Part shown: positions 17,106 to 25,489 of the stretch, in pieces | How the letters are laid out: every line of letters starts with the position of its first letter | How positions within the stretch are numbered: position 1 is the first letter of the stretch | Source: HGM11525 sp045649145 | GTDB taxonomy: Bacteria > Bacillota > Clostridia > UBA1381 | Length of the DNA: 56,930 nt | Direction: 5' to 3' | Assembly (NCBI GenBank): GCA_045649145.1 | Contig: JAZRPK010000078.1 | Location: forward strand, 1 to 56,930 | Notes under the pieces: generated by a model | The model's database searches: none | What the model saw: the letters and a program-made list of their open reading frames with translations, nothing else | What the model was told of the DNA's origin: nothing | Translations under genes and position numbers: made by a program

Positions 17106-18887
17106 ATGGATACAATGAAGGGACTAAAGAGAACCAGCTATTGTGCCGATATAGGCGGAGTTGGTACAACTGCCGTTGTCGGAGGATATGTGCAGAAAAT
17201 TCGTGATATGGGAACTCTCATATTCATTGATTTAAGGGACAGGAGCGGTATTGTACAGCTCGCATTTGACGAAACAAGCAGCAGAGAGGTGTTTGAAAAA
17301 GCAGCCTCCTGCCGCAGTGAGTTTGTTCTTATGGCAAAAGGCACAGTCAGAGAGCGTGAGAGCAAGAATGATGCCATTAAAACAGGTAATGTCGAGATTT
17401 TTGTTGAGGATTTAAGAATACTTGCTAAAGCTCAGACACCCCCGTTTGAGATTGTAGAAAACTCCAATGTAAACGAGGAGCTGCGCCTTAAATACAGATA
17501 TCTTGATTTAAGAAGAAAACCGCTTCAGGATAACATTGTAATGCGGTCTAAAATTGCAAAGTCTGCGAGGGACTATTTCTTCGAGAACGGATTTATAGAA
17601 ATAGAAACTCCGATGATGATAAAATCCACTCCTGAGGGTGCAAGAGATTATCTTGTTCCGTCAAGAGTGCATCAGGGCAAATTCTATGCTCTGCCGCAGT
17701 CACCGCAGATTTATAAGCAGCTTTTGATGATATCGGGCTTTGACCGTTATATTCAGCTTGCAAGATGCTTCCGTGACGAAGACTTAAGAGCCGACCGTCA
17801 GCCTGAATTTACACAGATAGACCTTGAAATGTCATTTGTAGACGTTGATGATGTTTTAGAAATGATTGAGGGCTTTATAAAGCGTGTCTTCAAGGACGTT
17901 TTGAATAAGGAAATTACAATGCCCCTGCCGCGCCTTACCTATAATGAGGCAATGGAGCGTTTTGGCAGCGACAAACCTGATACGAGATTTGGTATGGAAA
18001 TTTACGACCTTTCCGAAACTGTTAAGGATTGCGGCTTTGGTGTGTTTACTTCCGCTATTGAGGCAGGCGGCTCTGTCAGGGCAATTACCGTTAAGGGCGG
18101 TGCAGATGCACTTACCAGAAAAGAGATAGACAAGCTGACCGAATATGTACGTGGTATTGGCGCAAAGGGACTTGCCTTTATCCGTTGGTTTGAGGATGCT
18201 CCAAGCTGTTCGTTTGCTAAATTTATGACAGAGGACGAGATGAACGCAATACTTAATAAGGGCGGTATGGAAAAGGGCGACGTTATGCTGATTGTTGCCG
18301 ACAAAAACAGAGTAACCCTGCCGACGCTCGGCTCCTTAAGATGCAAGGTCGCAAAGCAGCTTGATATGATACCTGAGGGAATGTTTAACTTCCTTTGGAT
18401 AACAGAGTTCCCGTTCTTTGAATATGACGAGGAGAGCGGTAAGTACCTTGCAATGCATCACCCGTTTACAATGCCTATGGACGAGTGTATTGAGTACCTT
18501 GACACAGCACCCGATAAGGTAAAAGCAAAGGCATATGACCTTGTGCTAAACGGTGTGGAGATGTCGAGCGGCTCTATCAGAATTACTGATTATGAGCTGC
18601 AGCAGAGAATGTTTAAGGCATTAGGACTTACGGACGAGGAAATTGCCCTTAAGTTCGGCTTCCTTGTAGAAGCGTATAAATTCGGTGCAGCACCGCACGG
18701 CGGTATGGGTATCGGTCTTGACAGACTTGCAATGGTTATGAGCGGAGCGGATAGCTTAAGAGATGTAACAGCATTTCCTAAGGTACAAAATGCGTCAGAG
18801 CTTATGAGCGACGCACCTGGTCCTGTTGACGTCGAGCAGCTTAAGGAGCTCGCTATTGCAATAATAGACGAAAAAGAAGATAAATAA
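17106..18887 (+). CDS. aspS: Aspartyl-tRNA synthetase
   Basis: Bacterial-type class IIb enzyme of 593 aa. An N-terminal OB-fold anticodon domain (about 1-105) precedes the catalytic core with F-R-D-E-D-L-R-A-D-R-Q-P-E-F-T-Q (motif 2). A GAD insert domain lies around 285-410, and motif 3 is G-G-M-G-I-G-L-D-R-L near the C terminus. The start has GGGGAGG upstream. hisS-aspS adjacency is widely conserved in Firmicutes. Discriminating or non-discriminating specificity cannot be decided here. Confidence 0.96.
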   Translation: MDTMKGLKRTSYCADIGGVGTTAVVGGYVQKIRDMGTLIFIDLRDRSGIVQLAFDETSSREVFEKAASCRSEFVLMAKGTVRERESKNDAIKTGNVEIFVEDLRILAKAQTPPFEIVENSNVNEELRLKYRYLDLRRKPLQDNIVMRSKIAKSARDYFFENGFIEIETPMMIKSTPEGARDYLVPSRVHQGKFYALPQSPQIYKQLLMISGFDRYIQLARCFRDEDLRADRQPEFTQIDLEMSFVDVDDVLEMIEGFIKRVFKDVLNKEITMPLPRLTYNEAMERFGSDKPDTRFGMEIYDLSETVKDCGFGVFTSAIEAGGSVRAITVKGGADALTRKEIDKLTEYVRGIGAKGLAFIRWFEDAPSCSFAKFMTEDEMNAILNKGGMEKGDVMLIVADKNRVTLPTLGSLRCKVAKQLDMIPEGMFNFLWITEFPFFEYDEESGKYLAMHHPFTMPMDECIEYLDTAPDKVKAKAYDLVLNGVEMSSGSIRITDYELQQRMFKALGLTDEEIALKFGFLVEAYKFGAAPHGGMGIGLDRLAMVMSGADSLRDVTAFPKVQNASELMSDAPGPVDVEQLKELAIAIIDEKEDK

Positions 18888-18909
18888 TTTGATAGAGGAG
18901 GGTATGTGA

Positions 18910-19440
18910 ATGTCAAACATATGGCACGATATCAGTCCAAAAAGAATTTCGCCCGAGGATTTTGTCGCTGTTATAGAAATACCAAAAGGCGGTAAAAACA
19001 AATACGAGATGGATAAGGAAACGGGGCTTTTAAGACTTGACAGAGTTCTTTATACATCAACACACTATCCTGCAAATTATGGTTTTATCCCGCGTACCTA
19101 TGCGTCTGATAATGACCCTTTGGACGTCTTAGTGCTTTGTCAGGAGTCGATTGTACCAATGACGCTTGTACGTTGCTATCCTATAGGAGTTGTTAAGATG
19201 ATTGACAATGATGAGGTTGATGAAAAGATTATTGCAATTCCGTTTAATGACCCGTCTATGAATAAATATAAGGATATATCTGAGCTTCCGGAGCATACTT
19301 TTGATGAAATCAGACATTTCTTTGGTGTATATAAGACACTGGAGAATAAACAGACAGAGGTTTCCAACGTGCTTGGTGCCGGAGAGGCTATGGATATTAT
19401 ACGTGACTGTATTACTTCGTATAAAGAGAATTATTGCTGA
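18910..19440 (+). CDS. ppa: Inorganic pyrophosphatase, family I
   Basis: Soluble Mg-dependent pyrophosphatase of 176 aa. Active-site segments are E-I-P-K-G-G-K-N-K-Y-E, H-Y-P-A-N-Y-G-F-I-P and the signature D-N-D-P-L-D-V-L-V, which carries the metal-binding aspartates. AGAGGAGGG lies just upstream. By removing pyrophosphate it pulls the synthetase reactions encoded by hisS and aspS forward, though the link may simply be chance. A strong terminator follows. Confidence 0.95.
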   Translation: MSNIWHDISPKRISPEDFVAVIEIPKGGKNKYEMDKETGLLRLDRVLYTSTHYPANYGFIPRTYASDNDPLDVLVLCQESIVPMTLVRCYPIGVVKMIDNDEVDEKIIAIPFNDPSMNKYKDISELPEHTFDEIRHFFGVYKTLENKQTEVSNVLGAGEAMDIIRDCITSYKENYC

Positions 19441-19442
19441 TT

Positions 19443-19485
19443 AATATAAAGTGCTTTGCATATGCAAGGCACTTTATATTTGTTC
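19443..19485 (+). terminator. Intrinsic terminator of the murD-ppa operon
   Basis: Seventeen-base arms at 19443-19459 (AATATAAAGTGCTTTGC) and 19464-19480 pair with one G-U wobble around a four-base loop. Two more T residues follow. Confidence 0.85.
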
Positions 19486-19536
19486 TGTTATAAACGCAAG
19501 ATAGAAAACATATAAATTAATTCAGGAGTGATTTAT

Positions 19537-20253
19537 ATGTATGTTGTTGTAAACAGAAAAAAGTGTATGGTTATAGCTGTTATATTTCTTGCTTGCGGTC
19601 TTGTTATTACGGGTATGCTGGGAATAATACCTGACAGAAAGACGTTTGGCCTTGATGGAGAAGAATTGTGTGTTGTTATTGATGCCGGTCACGGAATGCC
19701 TGATGGCGGAGCCGTAGGAGTGAACGGCAGTATTGAGGCGGAGTTAAATCTTGATATTGCAAAAAAGCTATGTGAGGTTTTGGAAGGGAAGGGAATAACA
19801 ACAATTATGACAAGAACAGGCGAAGGCGGTGTAAAAGCTCATGAAAACGGCTCGTGGAGTAAGGTGGAGGATATGCGTGAAAGGCTCAAGGTTTTAAGAG
19901 GGTCTGATGCGGATTTATTTGTATCTATACATATGAATCATTTTACAAGTCCGTCTGTAAGCGGACTTAGGCTATTTTATGCTGCAAATCACAGCGAGAT
20001 AAAGCCATTGGCAGAAAATATACAAAGCCGTATGGCGGAGCTGACGGGGGCGAAGGTTACAGCTGTTCGTGCAGCTGATAAGAGCTTGTTTTTAATGAAA
20101 TCACCGCCAATTCCTGCTATATTGATAGAGTGCGGGTTCCTTTCTAATCCTGATGAGGAAAAGAAGCTTAAAGAAGACGATTATCGTGCTAAAATTGCCT
20201 GGGCAATAGCCGATAGAATACAAAGGCATTATATGGATTTGTCTAGCAACTAA
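19537..20253 (+). CDS. cwlD: Cortex-type N-acetylmuramoyl-L-alanine amidase (CwlD-like)
   Basis: Amidase_3 enzyme of 238 aa with an N-terminal membrane segment (residues 11-31) and an extracytoplasmic zinc amidase domain. Zinc ligands fit His52 (D-A-G-H-G), Glu67 and His132 (S-I-H-M-N-H), with the catalytic Glu198 in I-E-C-G-F-L-S-N. CwlD removes stem peptides so that muramic delta-lactam forms in the spore cortex; size and membrane anchor fit CwlD better than large autolysins. ATG at 19537 with CAGGAG is chosen over GTG at 19528. No clear sporulation promoter was found upstream. Confidence 0.82.
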   Translation: MYVVVNRKKCMVIAVIFLACGLVITGMLGIIPDRKTFGLDGEELCVVIDAGHGMPDGGAVGVNGSIEAELNLDIAKKLCEVLEGKGITTIMTRTGEGGVKAHENGSWSKVEDMRERLKVLRGSDADLFVSIHMNHFTSPSVSGLRLFYAANHSEIKPLAENIQSRMAELTGAKVTAVRAADKSLFLMKSPPIPAILIECGFLSNPDEEKKLKEDDYRAKIAWAIADRIQRHYMDLSSN

Positions 20254-20263
20254 GGTTGATATT

Positions 20264-20299
20264 TTTTTGTCAAAAGGCATATAAATATGTTGACAAAAA
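20264..20299. repeat. Inverted repeat over the serC -35 element
   Basis: TTTTTGTCAA (20264-20273) and TTGACAAAAA (20290-20299) are perfect inverted copies 16 bases apart. The right copy contains the -35 hexamer of serC. Either a regulator site or a weak hairpin after cwlD; both are inference. Confidence 0.5.
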
Positions 20300-20317
20300 T
20301 TGAAAAAGGTATATAAT
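20290..20317 (+). promoter_or_regulatory. SigA-type promoter of serC-serA
   Basis: Consensus TTGACA (20290-20295), 16-base spacer, consensus TATAAT (20312-20317), 32 bases before the serC ATG. The leader is too short for a riboswitch or T-box. Confidence 0.8.
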
Positions 20318-20349
20318 AGAATTATATGATTTTTAAGGAGTGTATACCA

Positions 20350-21432
20350 ATGAGCAGAGTTTATAATTTCTCGGCGGGACCGTCAATGCTTCCGCTTGAA
20401 GTGCTTAAAAAGGCACAGGACGAGATGTGCGAATATCCCAATTCCGGTATGTCCGTAATGGAGATGAGCCATCGCTCTAAAGATTATGATGATATTATAA
20501 AGGGTTGCGAAAAGCTTGTACGTGAGCTTATGAATGTACCTGATAACTATAAAGTAATGTTTTTGCAGGGCGGCGGTTCGAGTCAGTTTACAATGATACC
20601 GATGAACCTTGCAACCAAGAACAAAAAGTGTGATATTGTAATCACAGGTCAATGGGCAAAGAAGGCTGCCCAGGAGGCAAAGCGTTATATCACTGTTAAC
20701 GAGATTGCATCTTCTGCCGATAAGACCTTCTCATATATCCCTAAGCTTGATAAGTCTACCTTCTCGAAGGATGCTGACTATTTCTATATTTGTCTTAACA
20801 ACACTATCTATGGTACAAAGTTCAATCAGCTTCCCGAAACAGGAGATATCCCTCTTGTAGCGGATATTTCTTCTATGATTATGAGTGAGGAGCTTGATGT
20901 TTCTAAGTTCGGTTTGTTGTTTGCAGGTGCACAGAAAAATCTTGGACCTGCAGGTGTTACACTTGTAATAGTTCGTGAAGATTTAATCGGCAATGCTATG
21001 GATATTACACCGACTATGTTTAACTACCAGATTCATGCGGATAACGATTCACTTTATAACACACCGCCTACCTACGGCATCTATGTTATGAAGCTTGTTC
21101 TTGAGTGGATTAAGGAGCAGGGCGGAGTGGCGGCTGTTCAGAAGATAAACGAGAAGAAGGCTGAAATTCTTTATAACTTCCTTGACAGCTCAAAACTCTT
21201 TAAGGGTACAGTTGTAGCTGAAGACCGTTCACTTATGAATGTTCCGTTTGTAACAGGTAACGAAGAGCTTGATGCAAAGTTCGTTGCAGAAGCTAAAAAG
21301 GCAGGCTTTGTAAACCTCAAGGGTCACAGATCAGTAGGTGGTATGAGAGCCAGCATCTACAATGCAATGCCTGTTGAAGGTGTAGAAAAGCTTGTAGAGT
21401 TTATGAAGAAATTTGAAGCCGAGAATTTATAA
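20350..21432 (+). CDS. serC: 3-phosphoserine aminotransferase
   Basis: PLP enzyme turning 3-phosphohydroxypyruvate and glutamate into phosphoserine; 360 aa. Family start Y-N-F-S-A-G-P-S-M-L-P, substrate segment Q-G-G-G-S-S-Q-F, and the PLP lysine in A-G-A-Q-K-N-L-G-P-A-G. ATG at 20350 with AAGGAG at 20335-20340. It precedes serA, which makes its substrate. No serB is in the window. Confidence 0.95.
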   Translation: MSRVYNFSAGPSMLPLEVLKKAQDEMCEYPNSGMSVMEMSHRSKDYDDIIKGCEKLVRELMNVPDNYKVMFLQGGGSSQFTMIPMNLATKNKKCDIVITGQWAKKAAQEAKRYITVNEIASSADKTFSYIPKLDKSTFSKDADYFYICLNNTIYGTKFNQLPETGDIPLVADISSMIMSEELDVSKFGLLFAGAQKNLGPAGVTLVIVREDLIGNAMDITPTMFNYQIHADNDSLYNTPPTYGIYVMKLVLEWIKEQGGVAAVQKINEKKAEILYNFLDSSKLFKGTVVAEDRSLMNVPFVTGNEELDAKFVAEAKKAGFVNLKGHRSVGGMRASIYNAMPVEGVEKLVEFMKKFEAENL

Positions 21433-21457
21433 GGCTTGAAAGGTGCGAAAAGATAAT

Positions 21458-22621
21458 ATGTTTGATATATTAACACTCAATAAAATAGCAAAATGCGGCT
21501 TGGACCAGCTTGATAGCGGGAAGTATACTGTTACAGATGATGCAGCTGCCAATGCTGACGGCATTATATTAAGAAGCTTTGCTATGCACGATATGGAATT
21601 GCCAGAGAAGCTCTTAGCTGTTGCAAGAGCAGGTGCGGGTACGAACAATATTCCTATTGACAAGTGTACAGATAAGGGAATAGTTGTATTTAACACTCCT
21701 GGTGCTAATGCAAATGCGGTTAAGGAGCTTGTGCTTGCGGGTATGTTTATGGCGTCACGTGATATTGATGGCGGTATTAAATGGGCAGCAGGATTAAGCG
21801 GTGATGATATTGCCAAGCAGGTAGAAAAGGGCAAGGGTGGCTTTGCCGGCTGCGAGGTTCAGGGTAAGACTCTTGGTGTTATCGGTCTTGGTGCTATTGG
21901 TATCCTTGTTGCAAATGCGGCAAGACACCTTGGTATGACCGTTGTAGGATATGACCCTTATCTCTCTGTTGACGCTGCATGGAAGCTTTCAAGTCATATT
22001 GTAAAGGCTAAGACAGCAGACGAGGTTTACGAAAAGTCGGATTACATCTCAATCCACGTTCCGTTTACTCCTGATACAAAGCATATGATAAATAAAGATA
22101 ATATCGCTAAGATGAAGGACGGAGTTAAGATTCTGAACTTCGCAAGAGGTGAGCTTGTTAATAACGATGATATTAAGGCTGCAATAGCAGACGGTAAGGT
22201 ATCTAAATATGTTGTTGACTTCCCGAACGCTGAAACAATCAATCAGAAGGGAATAATAGCAATCCCGCACCTTGGCGCATCAACTGCTGAGTCTGAGGAT
22301 AACTGTGCAATGATGGCAGCTCAGGAGCTTGCATCATATCTTGAAACAGGTGATATTCATAATTCTGTTAACTTCCCGAACTGTACACTCCCAATGGGTG
22401 AGGCGGGCAGAGTATCAATTCTTCATAAGAATGTTCCGAATATGATTAGCCAGTTTACTAATATGTTTGCAGAAGCAGGTCTTAATATTGCTGATATGAT
22501 AAACAAGAGCAAGAAGGACAATGCTGTTACAATCATCAATTCTGACAGTGCTATCCCTGCTGATTTTGCAGATAAGATTTCAGCTATTGACGGAGTGCTG
22601 AAGGTAAGAATTATTAAATAA
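21458..22621 (+). CDS. serA: D-3-phosphoglycerate dehydrogenase with ACT domain
   Basis: First step of serine synthesis, 387 aa. NAD-binding G-L-G-A-I-G near residue 148, catalytic Arg in N-F-A-R-G-E-L, Glu in the following segment, and His in I-P-H-L-G-A-S-T. A C-terminal ACT domain (about 315-387) suggests serine feedback. It lacks the long ASB domain of type I enzymes. Start is ATG at 21458; its ribosome binding site is weak (AAAGG at 21439-21443 is 14 bases away), so a GTG at 21443 cannot be fully excluded. Confidence 0.93.
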   Translation: MFDILTLNKIAKCGLDQLDSGKYTVTDDAAANADGIILRSFAMHDMELPEKLLAVARAGAGTNNIPIDKCTDKGIVVFNTPGANANAVKELVLAGMFMASRDIDGGIKWAAGLSGDDIAKQVEKGKGGFAGCEVQGKTLGVIGLGAIGILVANAARHLGMTVVGYDPYLSVDAAWKLSSHIVKAKTADEVYEKSDYISIHVPFTPDTKHMINKDNIAKMKDGVKILNFARGELVNNDDIKAAIADGKVSKYVVDFPNAETINQKGIIAIPHLGASTAESEDNCAMMAAQELASYLETGDIHNSVNFPNCTLPMGEAGRVSILHKNVPNMISQFTNMFAEAGLNIADMINKSKKDNAVTIINSDSAIPADFADKISAIDGVLKVRIIK

Positions 22622-22633
22622 GCTTTATGCTAT

Positions 22634-22665
22634 AAAAAGCCGCAGAGTTTTCTCTGCGGCTTTTT
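22634..22665. terminator. Bidirectional intrinsic terminator, serA and yycI
   Basis: Perfect 14-bp stem, AAAAAGCCGCAGAG (22634-22647) with loop TTTT and CTCTGCGGCTTTTT (22652-22665). A run on one side and T run on the other let it act for the convergent serA and yycI transcripts. Confidence 0.9.
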
Positions 22666-22673
22666 GTGTGTCA

Positions 22674-23483
22674 TTATTTTCCTCTTGCATCGATGTAAAA
22701 TATTTGATTGTCAGCAGTAACAAGCTGATATACCGGAAGGACTGTTGTTTCTTTGTGGTAGACTCCCTTTTCATTTATAGCATAGCCGAACGTAAGGCTT
22801 GTAATCTCAATATTAGAAAACTCCGGAGTTACAGATGCAAATTTCACAAGGAGTCCGGGTGCGGAATCAAGCATTACTGATGTCGGTGGCGTATCATTTT
22901 TTTGAAACCATACGCCGTCTACCGATACAATTTTTTCTCCCAACAATTCGATATCAATCCTACTGTCAAAGAATTGTGATGAGTCAAGCTTGTTTTGAAA
23001 ACTGACGGTAAAAAGTCCTTGTGCATCGTTTGATACATTTACAGATGCGTCTGAAACATCAATCCCGAGAGGGAGAAGATATGCCTTTGCCTTCTCTGCG
23101 GGAGATTTTAGTTTAGGGTCCGTCTGGATGCCATTTGTGTATTTTATAGTAAACCTGTCCCCGTTAAAGCTAAGCGTTCCAAGCTCGGAGGTATATTCAC
23201 CGCCATTGGTTTCGACACAGTCACTAAAGACAAGCTTAGCAAAATCTGCATAGTCTGATATACAGTTATCGGCTGTATAAATTTTAACAGCCTTAATATT
23301 TGTAGGTATAACAGACGGGTTAACGGTTATTCCTCGTTCCTTTAAGATGGTAGTGGCATACTGTATTGTATCAGGTTGAATTTGACTGCTCTTTCTGGCA
23401 GAATTATACAGCATACCTGATAGCAGTAAACAGGTTGCAAGAAGGAAGATAATCAGAATGGTTTTCGCTCTGCTCCAATTCAT
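22674..23483 (-). CDS. yycI: YycI-type regulator of WalK
   Basis: A 269-aa protein with one N-terminal membrane helix (about 8-26) and an extracytoplasmic domain. The order after walR, walK and yycH, together with the N-terminal W-S-R-A-K-T-I-L-I-I-F, identifies it as YycI. In Bacillus, YycI and YycH form a complex that holds the WalK kinase in check through the transmembrane helices; the same role is inferred here. The start follows AGGAGG, 11 bases after yycH ends. It is the last gene of the wal transcript. Confidence 0.85.
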   Translation of the reverse strand: MNWSRAKTILIIFLLATCLLLSGMLYNSARKSSQIQPDTIQYATTILKERGITVNPSVIPTNIKAVKIYTADNCISDYADFAKLVFSDCVETNGGEYTSELGTLSFNGDRFTIKYTNGIQTDPKLKSPAEKAKAYLLPLGIDVSDASVNVSNDAQGLFTVSFQNKLDSSQFFDSRIDIELLGEKIVSVDGVWFQKNDTPPTSVMLDSAPGLLVKFASVTPEFSNIEITSLTFGYAINEKGVYHKETTVLPVYQLVTADNQIFYIDARGK

Positions 23484-23494
23484 ATAAAATCCTC

Positions 23495-24907
23495 CTACTC
23501 ATCAATAATAATTTCCTTAACGGAAACATTCCACTCTGGAACAAGAATATTGCTTGTTAAATCGTCTTGATATATAATATCAAGCCCGCTTATTTCAATA
23601 TCGTTAATCTGGTTTTCAAACCGTGCAATTGCCTCGTCAAGAGCAAAGATATAATTATCAACGGTCATAAAGCTACCTGTCGGCGAGAAGTTACGCATAT
23701 GCTGTCGGTAAGCAGTAAGTCGGTTGTTGGTGACAGTAGCAGTAACTGCGCTTTCGGAACTTAGCTTAACAAGTTTGCCGTTAGCTTGATAGTCAAGTGT
23801 TATGGTAAAGCTGTCGCCGGAAAGCTCTGATGCCGTAAGCTTTGACGAAAGCAACATCGAGCTATCCGATTCTGCTGCTAAATTTACCTTGTCAACAAAA
23901 TCAGCAATTGCAGCAACTGTATCGTACGCAGATGTAAGCGAGTTAGTTGTAAGTGCTATACCGTCATCCTTTGCAAAATATTCAAGGCAACCGTCAGGAG
24001 AGATTTTCAAAGTCGCATTGTTCTCTACAAATACAACAGTTCCGTCAACCTCTGTGTACCTCATAAAGCTGTTAGCGTTCATATTAAATAACGGCAATAT
24101 AGAAGAAACAACAGCTTCGTTGTAAGAATCGTCAGCTAAAGCAAGAGGTCTTTCTACCAATATCGTTTCAACCTCAAAGCCGTCTGAAAAAATAGGAATC
24201 ATTGGGGAAAGTACGGTCTTTTGTGTTGCGAACGCCTTATCAAAACCGAGGTCGAAAGCATAGTTGATAATAGGTGTATCCTGATGCTCTCTTTGGGCGT
24301 GATTATCAATAATAATATTAAGCGACTCGGTGGAAACATCGGTATAGCAGGAATAAATATTGCCTGTTAGTGAGTCCTCTATGTAAACACAGCCGTCTGC
24401 AGCAATAACAATGTTTCTAAGCTGTGAAAAAATTCCCGAAAAATCAGTTCTTGTCCCGCCCAAAAGATGAGCAAACAATCCGGCATCATAATCGGTAGGA
24501 TACCTAAGATAAATAGATTTTGCCGTCAATGCTGAATAGAAATCATCGGTCGGAACAGGTGAAAAGATTTTTGAGCTTGAAAATGCCGAGGTCAAAAAGT
24601 CATATGCAATTTCAGATAATGAGGAAAATTCTTCATCAGTGCTGTCAAGTGCAAGACGGCTTGTCTGGTATCCGGTGTTTATGATAATAAGCTCGGGGGC
24701 TTCCAGATGTGTTTCTGACGGCTTTCTGCCGCTTATACGTTGTTTAATATTCTTGAAAATATTAGCTATCGGAATATTTATCGCATTAACAAAAAAATTA
24801 TAGCCGTCGCCCGACCATAATTTTTCAGTTGACAGTACTTGGCTGCCCAATATTAAATTCAGAATAACTAAAACAACAAGAACAACGCTTTTAATACGTT
24901 CTTTCAT
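23495..24907 (-). CDS. yycH: YycH-type regulator of WalK
   Basis: A 470-aa protein with one N-terminal membrane helix (about 5-25) and a large extracytoplasmic part. The N terminus (I-K-S-V-V-L-V-V-L-V-I-L-N-L) and place between walK and yycI match YycH, which restrains WalK. Sequence in this family is poorly conserved, so the call leans on topology, size and gene order. It is preceded by a 153-aa secreted protein not normally part of this operon. Confidence 0.85.
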   Translation of the reverse strand: MKERIKSVVLVVLVILNLILGSQVLSTEKLWSGDGYNFFVNAINIPIANIFKNIKQRISGRKPSETHLEAPELIIINTGYQTSRLALDSTDEEFSSLSEIAYDFLTSAFSSSKIFSPVPTDDFYSALTAKSIYLRYPTDYDAGLFAHLLGGTRTDFSGIFSQLRNIVIAADGCVYIEDSLTGNIYSCYTDVSTESLNIIIDNHAQREHQDTPIINYAFDLGFDKAFATQKTVLSPMIPIFSDGFEVETILVERPLALADDSYNEAVVSSILPLFNMNANSFMRYTEVDGTVVFVENNATLKISPDGCLEYFAKDDGIALTTNSLTSAYDTVAAIADFVDKVNLAAESDSSMLLSSKLTASELSGDSFTITLDYQANGKLVKLSSESAVTATVTNNRLTAYRQHMRNFSPTGSFMTVDNYIFALDEAIARFENQINDIEISGLDIIYQDDLTSNILVPEWNVSVKEIIIDE

Positions 24908-24930
24908 AAGGAAATACCTTTCTTAAAGAA

Positions 24931-25392
24931 TTAGCTTAAAAAGTTCTTTATTGTTACTGTAAGGCTCTTTAGCCTGTCAATTGTACTCTTTTTGATTTTG
25001 TTTATGCTGATATTTACAACCTGTGAACCTGAGCTGTTTTCTGCATAAACGATAAATGTGTTACTGTCGTTGTTAAGGTCAACAACTGTGCTGTAAAGAC
25101 CGCTTGCACCGATTGAACGCTCAGCAGTTACCAGCTTGCCTGCGTTTTCGGCAGGATTTAGCTTGTAAACCTTAATCTTAGTGCCCTGAGCTCCTGTTGC
25201 AGAAATAGTATATGTCTTATCAGATGTGCTTGCAAATAGTGACTCCGGTCGCTTTATGGTTATGATATCTGACTTTGTACCTACAGCAGAGGCAGGAATT
25301 GTCAGCCCGTAATCAGCATAACAAACAGAGGGAAGAAGTACAGTAAACGCCAAAAGCATACACAATATCAATCTTACCATTTTTAACTTCAT
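24931..25392 (-). CDS. Secreted protein of unknown function in the wal operon
   Basis: I do not recognise this 153-aa protein. A classical signal peptide (basic M-K-L-K-M-V-R, hydrophobic core to about 22, likely cut after C-Y-A) leads to a mature part of about 128 residues. That part looks like a beta-sandwich: alternating hydrophobic and polar residues with strands such as T-Y-T-I-S-A-T-G, T-K-I-K-V-Y-K-L and N-T-F-I-V-Y-A-E-N, then a basic C-terminal helix (K-K-S-T-I-D-R-L-K-S-L). An Ig-like fold is possible. It sits 97 bases after walK and 23 before yycH, with its own promoter and AGGAGGG. A role sensing the wall or binding YycH/YycI is only inferred. Confidence 0.8.
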   Translation of the reverse strand: MKLKMVRLILCMLLAFTVLLPSVCYADYGLTIPASAVGTKSDIITIKRPESLFASTSDKTYTISATGAQGTKIKVYKLNPAENAGKLVTAERSIGASGLYSTVVDLNNDSNTFIVYAENSSGSQVVNISINKIKKSTIDRLKSLTVTIKNFLS

Positions 25393-25433
25393 TAACTTTC
25401 CCTCCTTTTAATCTAAAATCACTTTACAAATAC

Positions 25434-25461
25434 ATTATAGCATATAATTGTTACAAATCAA
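25434..25461 (-). promoter_or_regulatory. Internal promoter for the secreted protein, yycH and yycI
   Basis: Minus strand: TTGATT (25456-25461), 16-base spacer, TATAAT (25434-25439) with an extended -10 TGC directly upstream. It lies 41 bases before the ATG, within the wal operon. Confidence 0.65.
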
Positions 25462-25489
25462 TTACATCAGCATTAAAAACCAACAACAT

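Noticed and set aside
19485..19536. SigE-type sporulation promoter before cwlD
   Set aside because: CATATAAA is a partial -10 match but no acceptable -35 lies 14-15 bases upstream.
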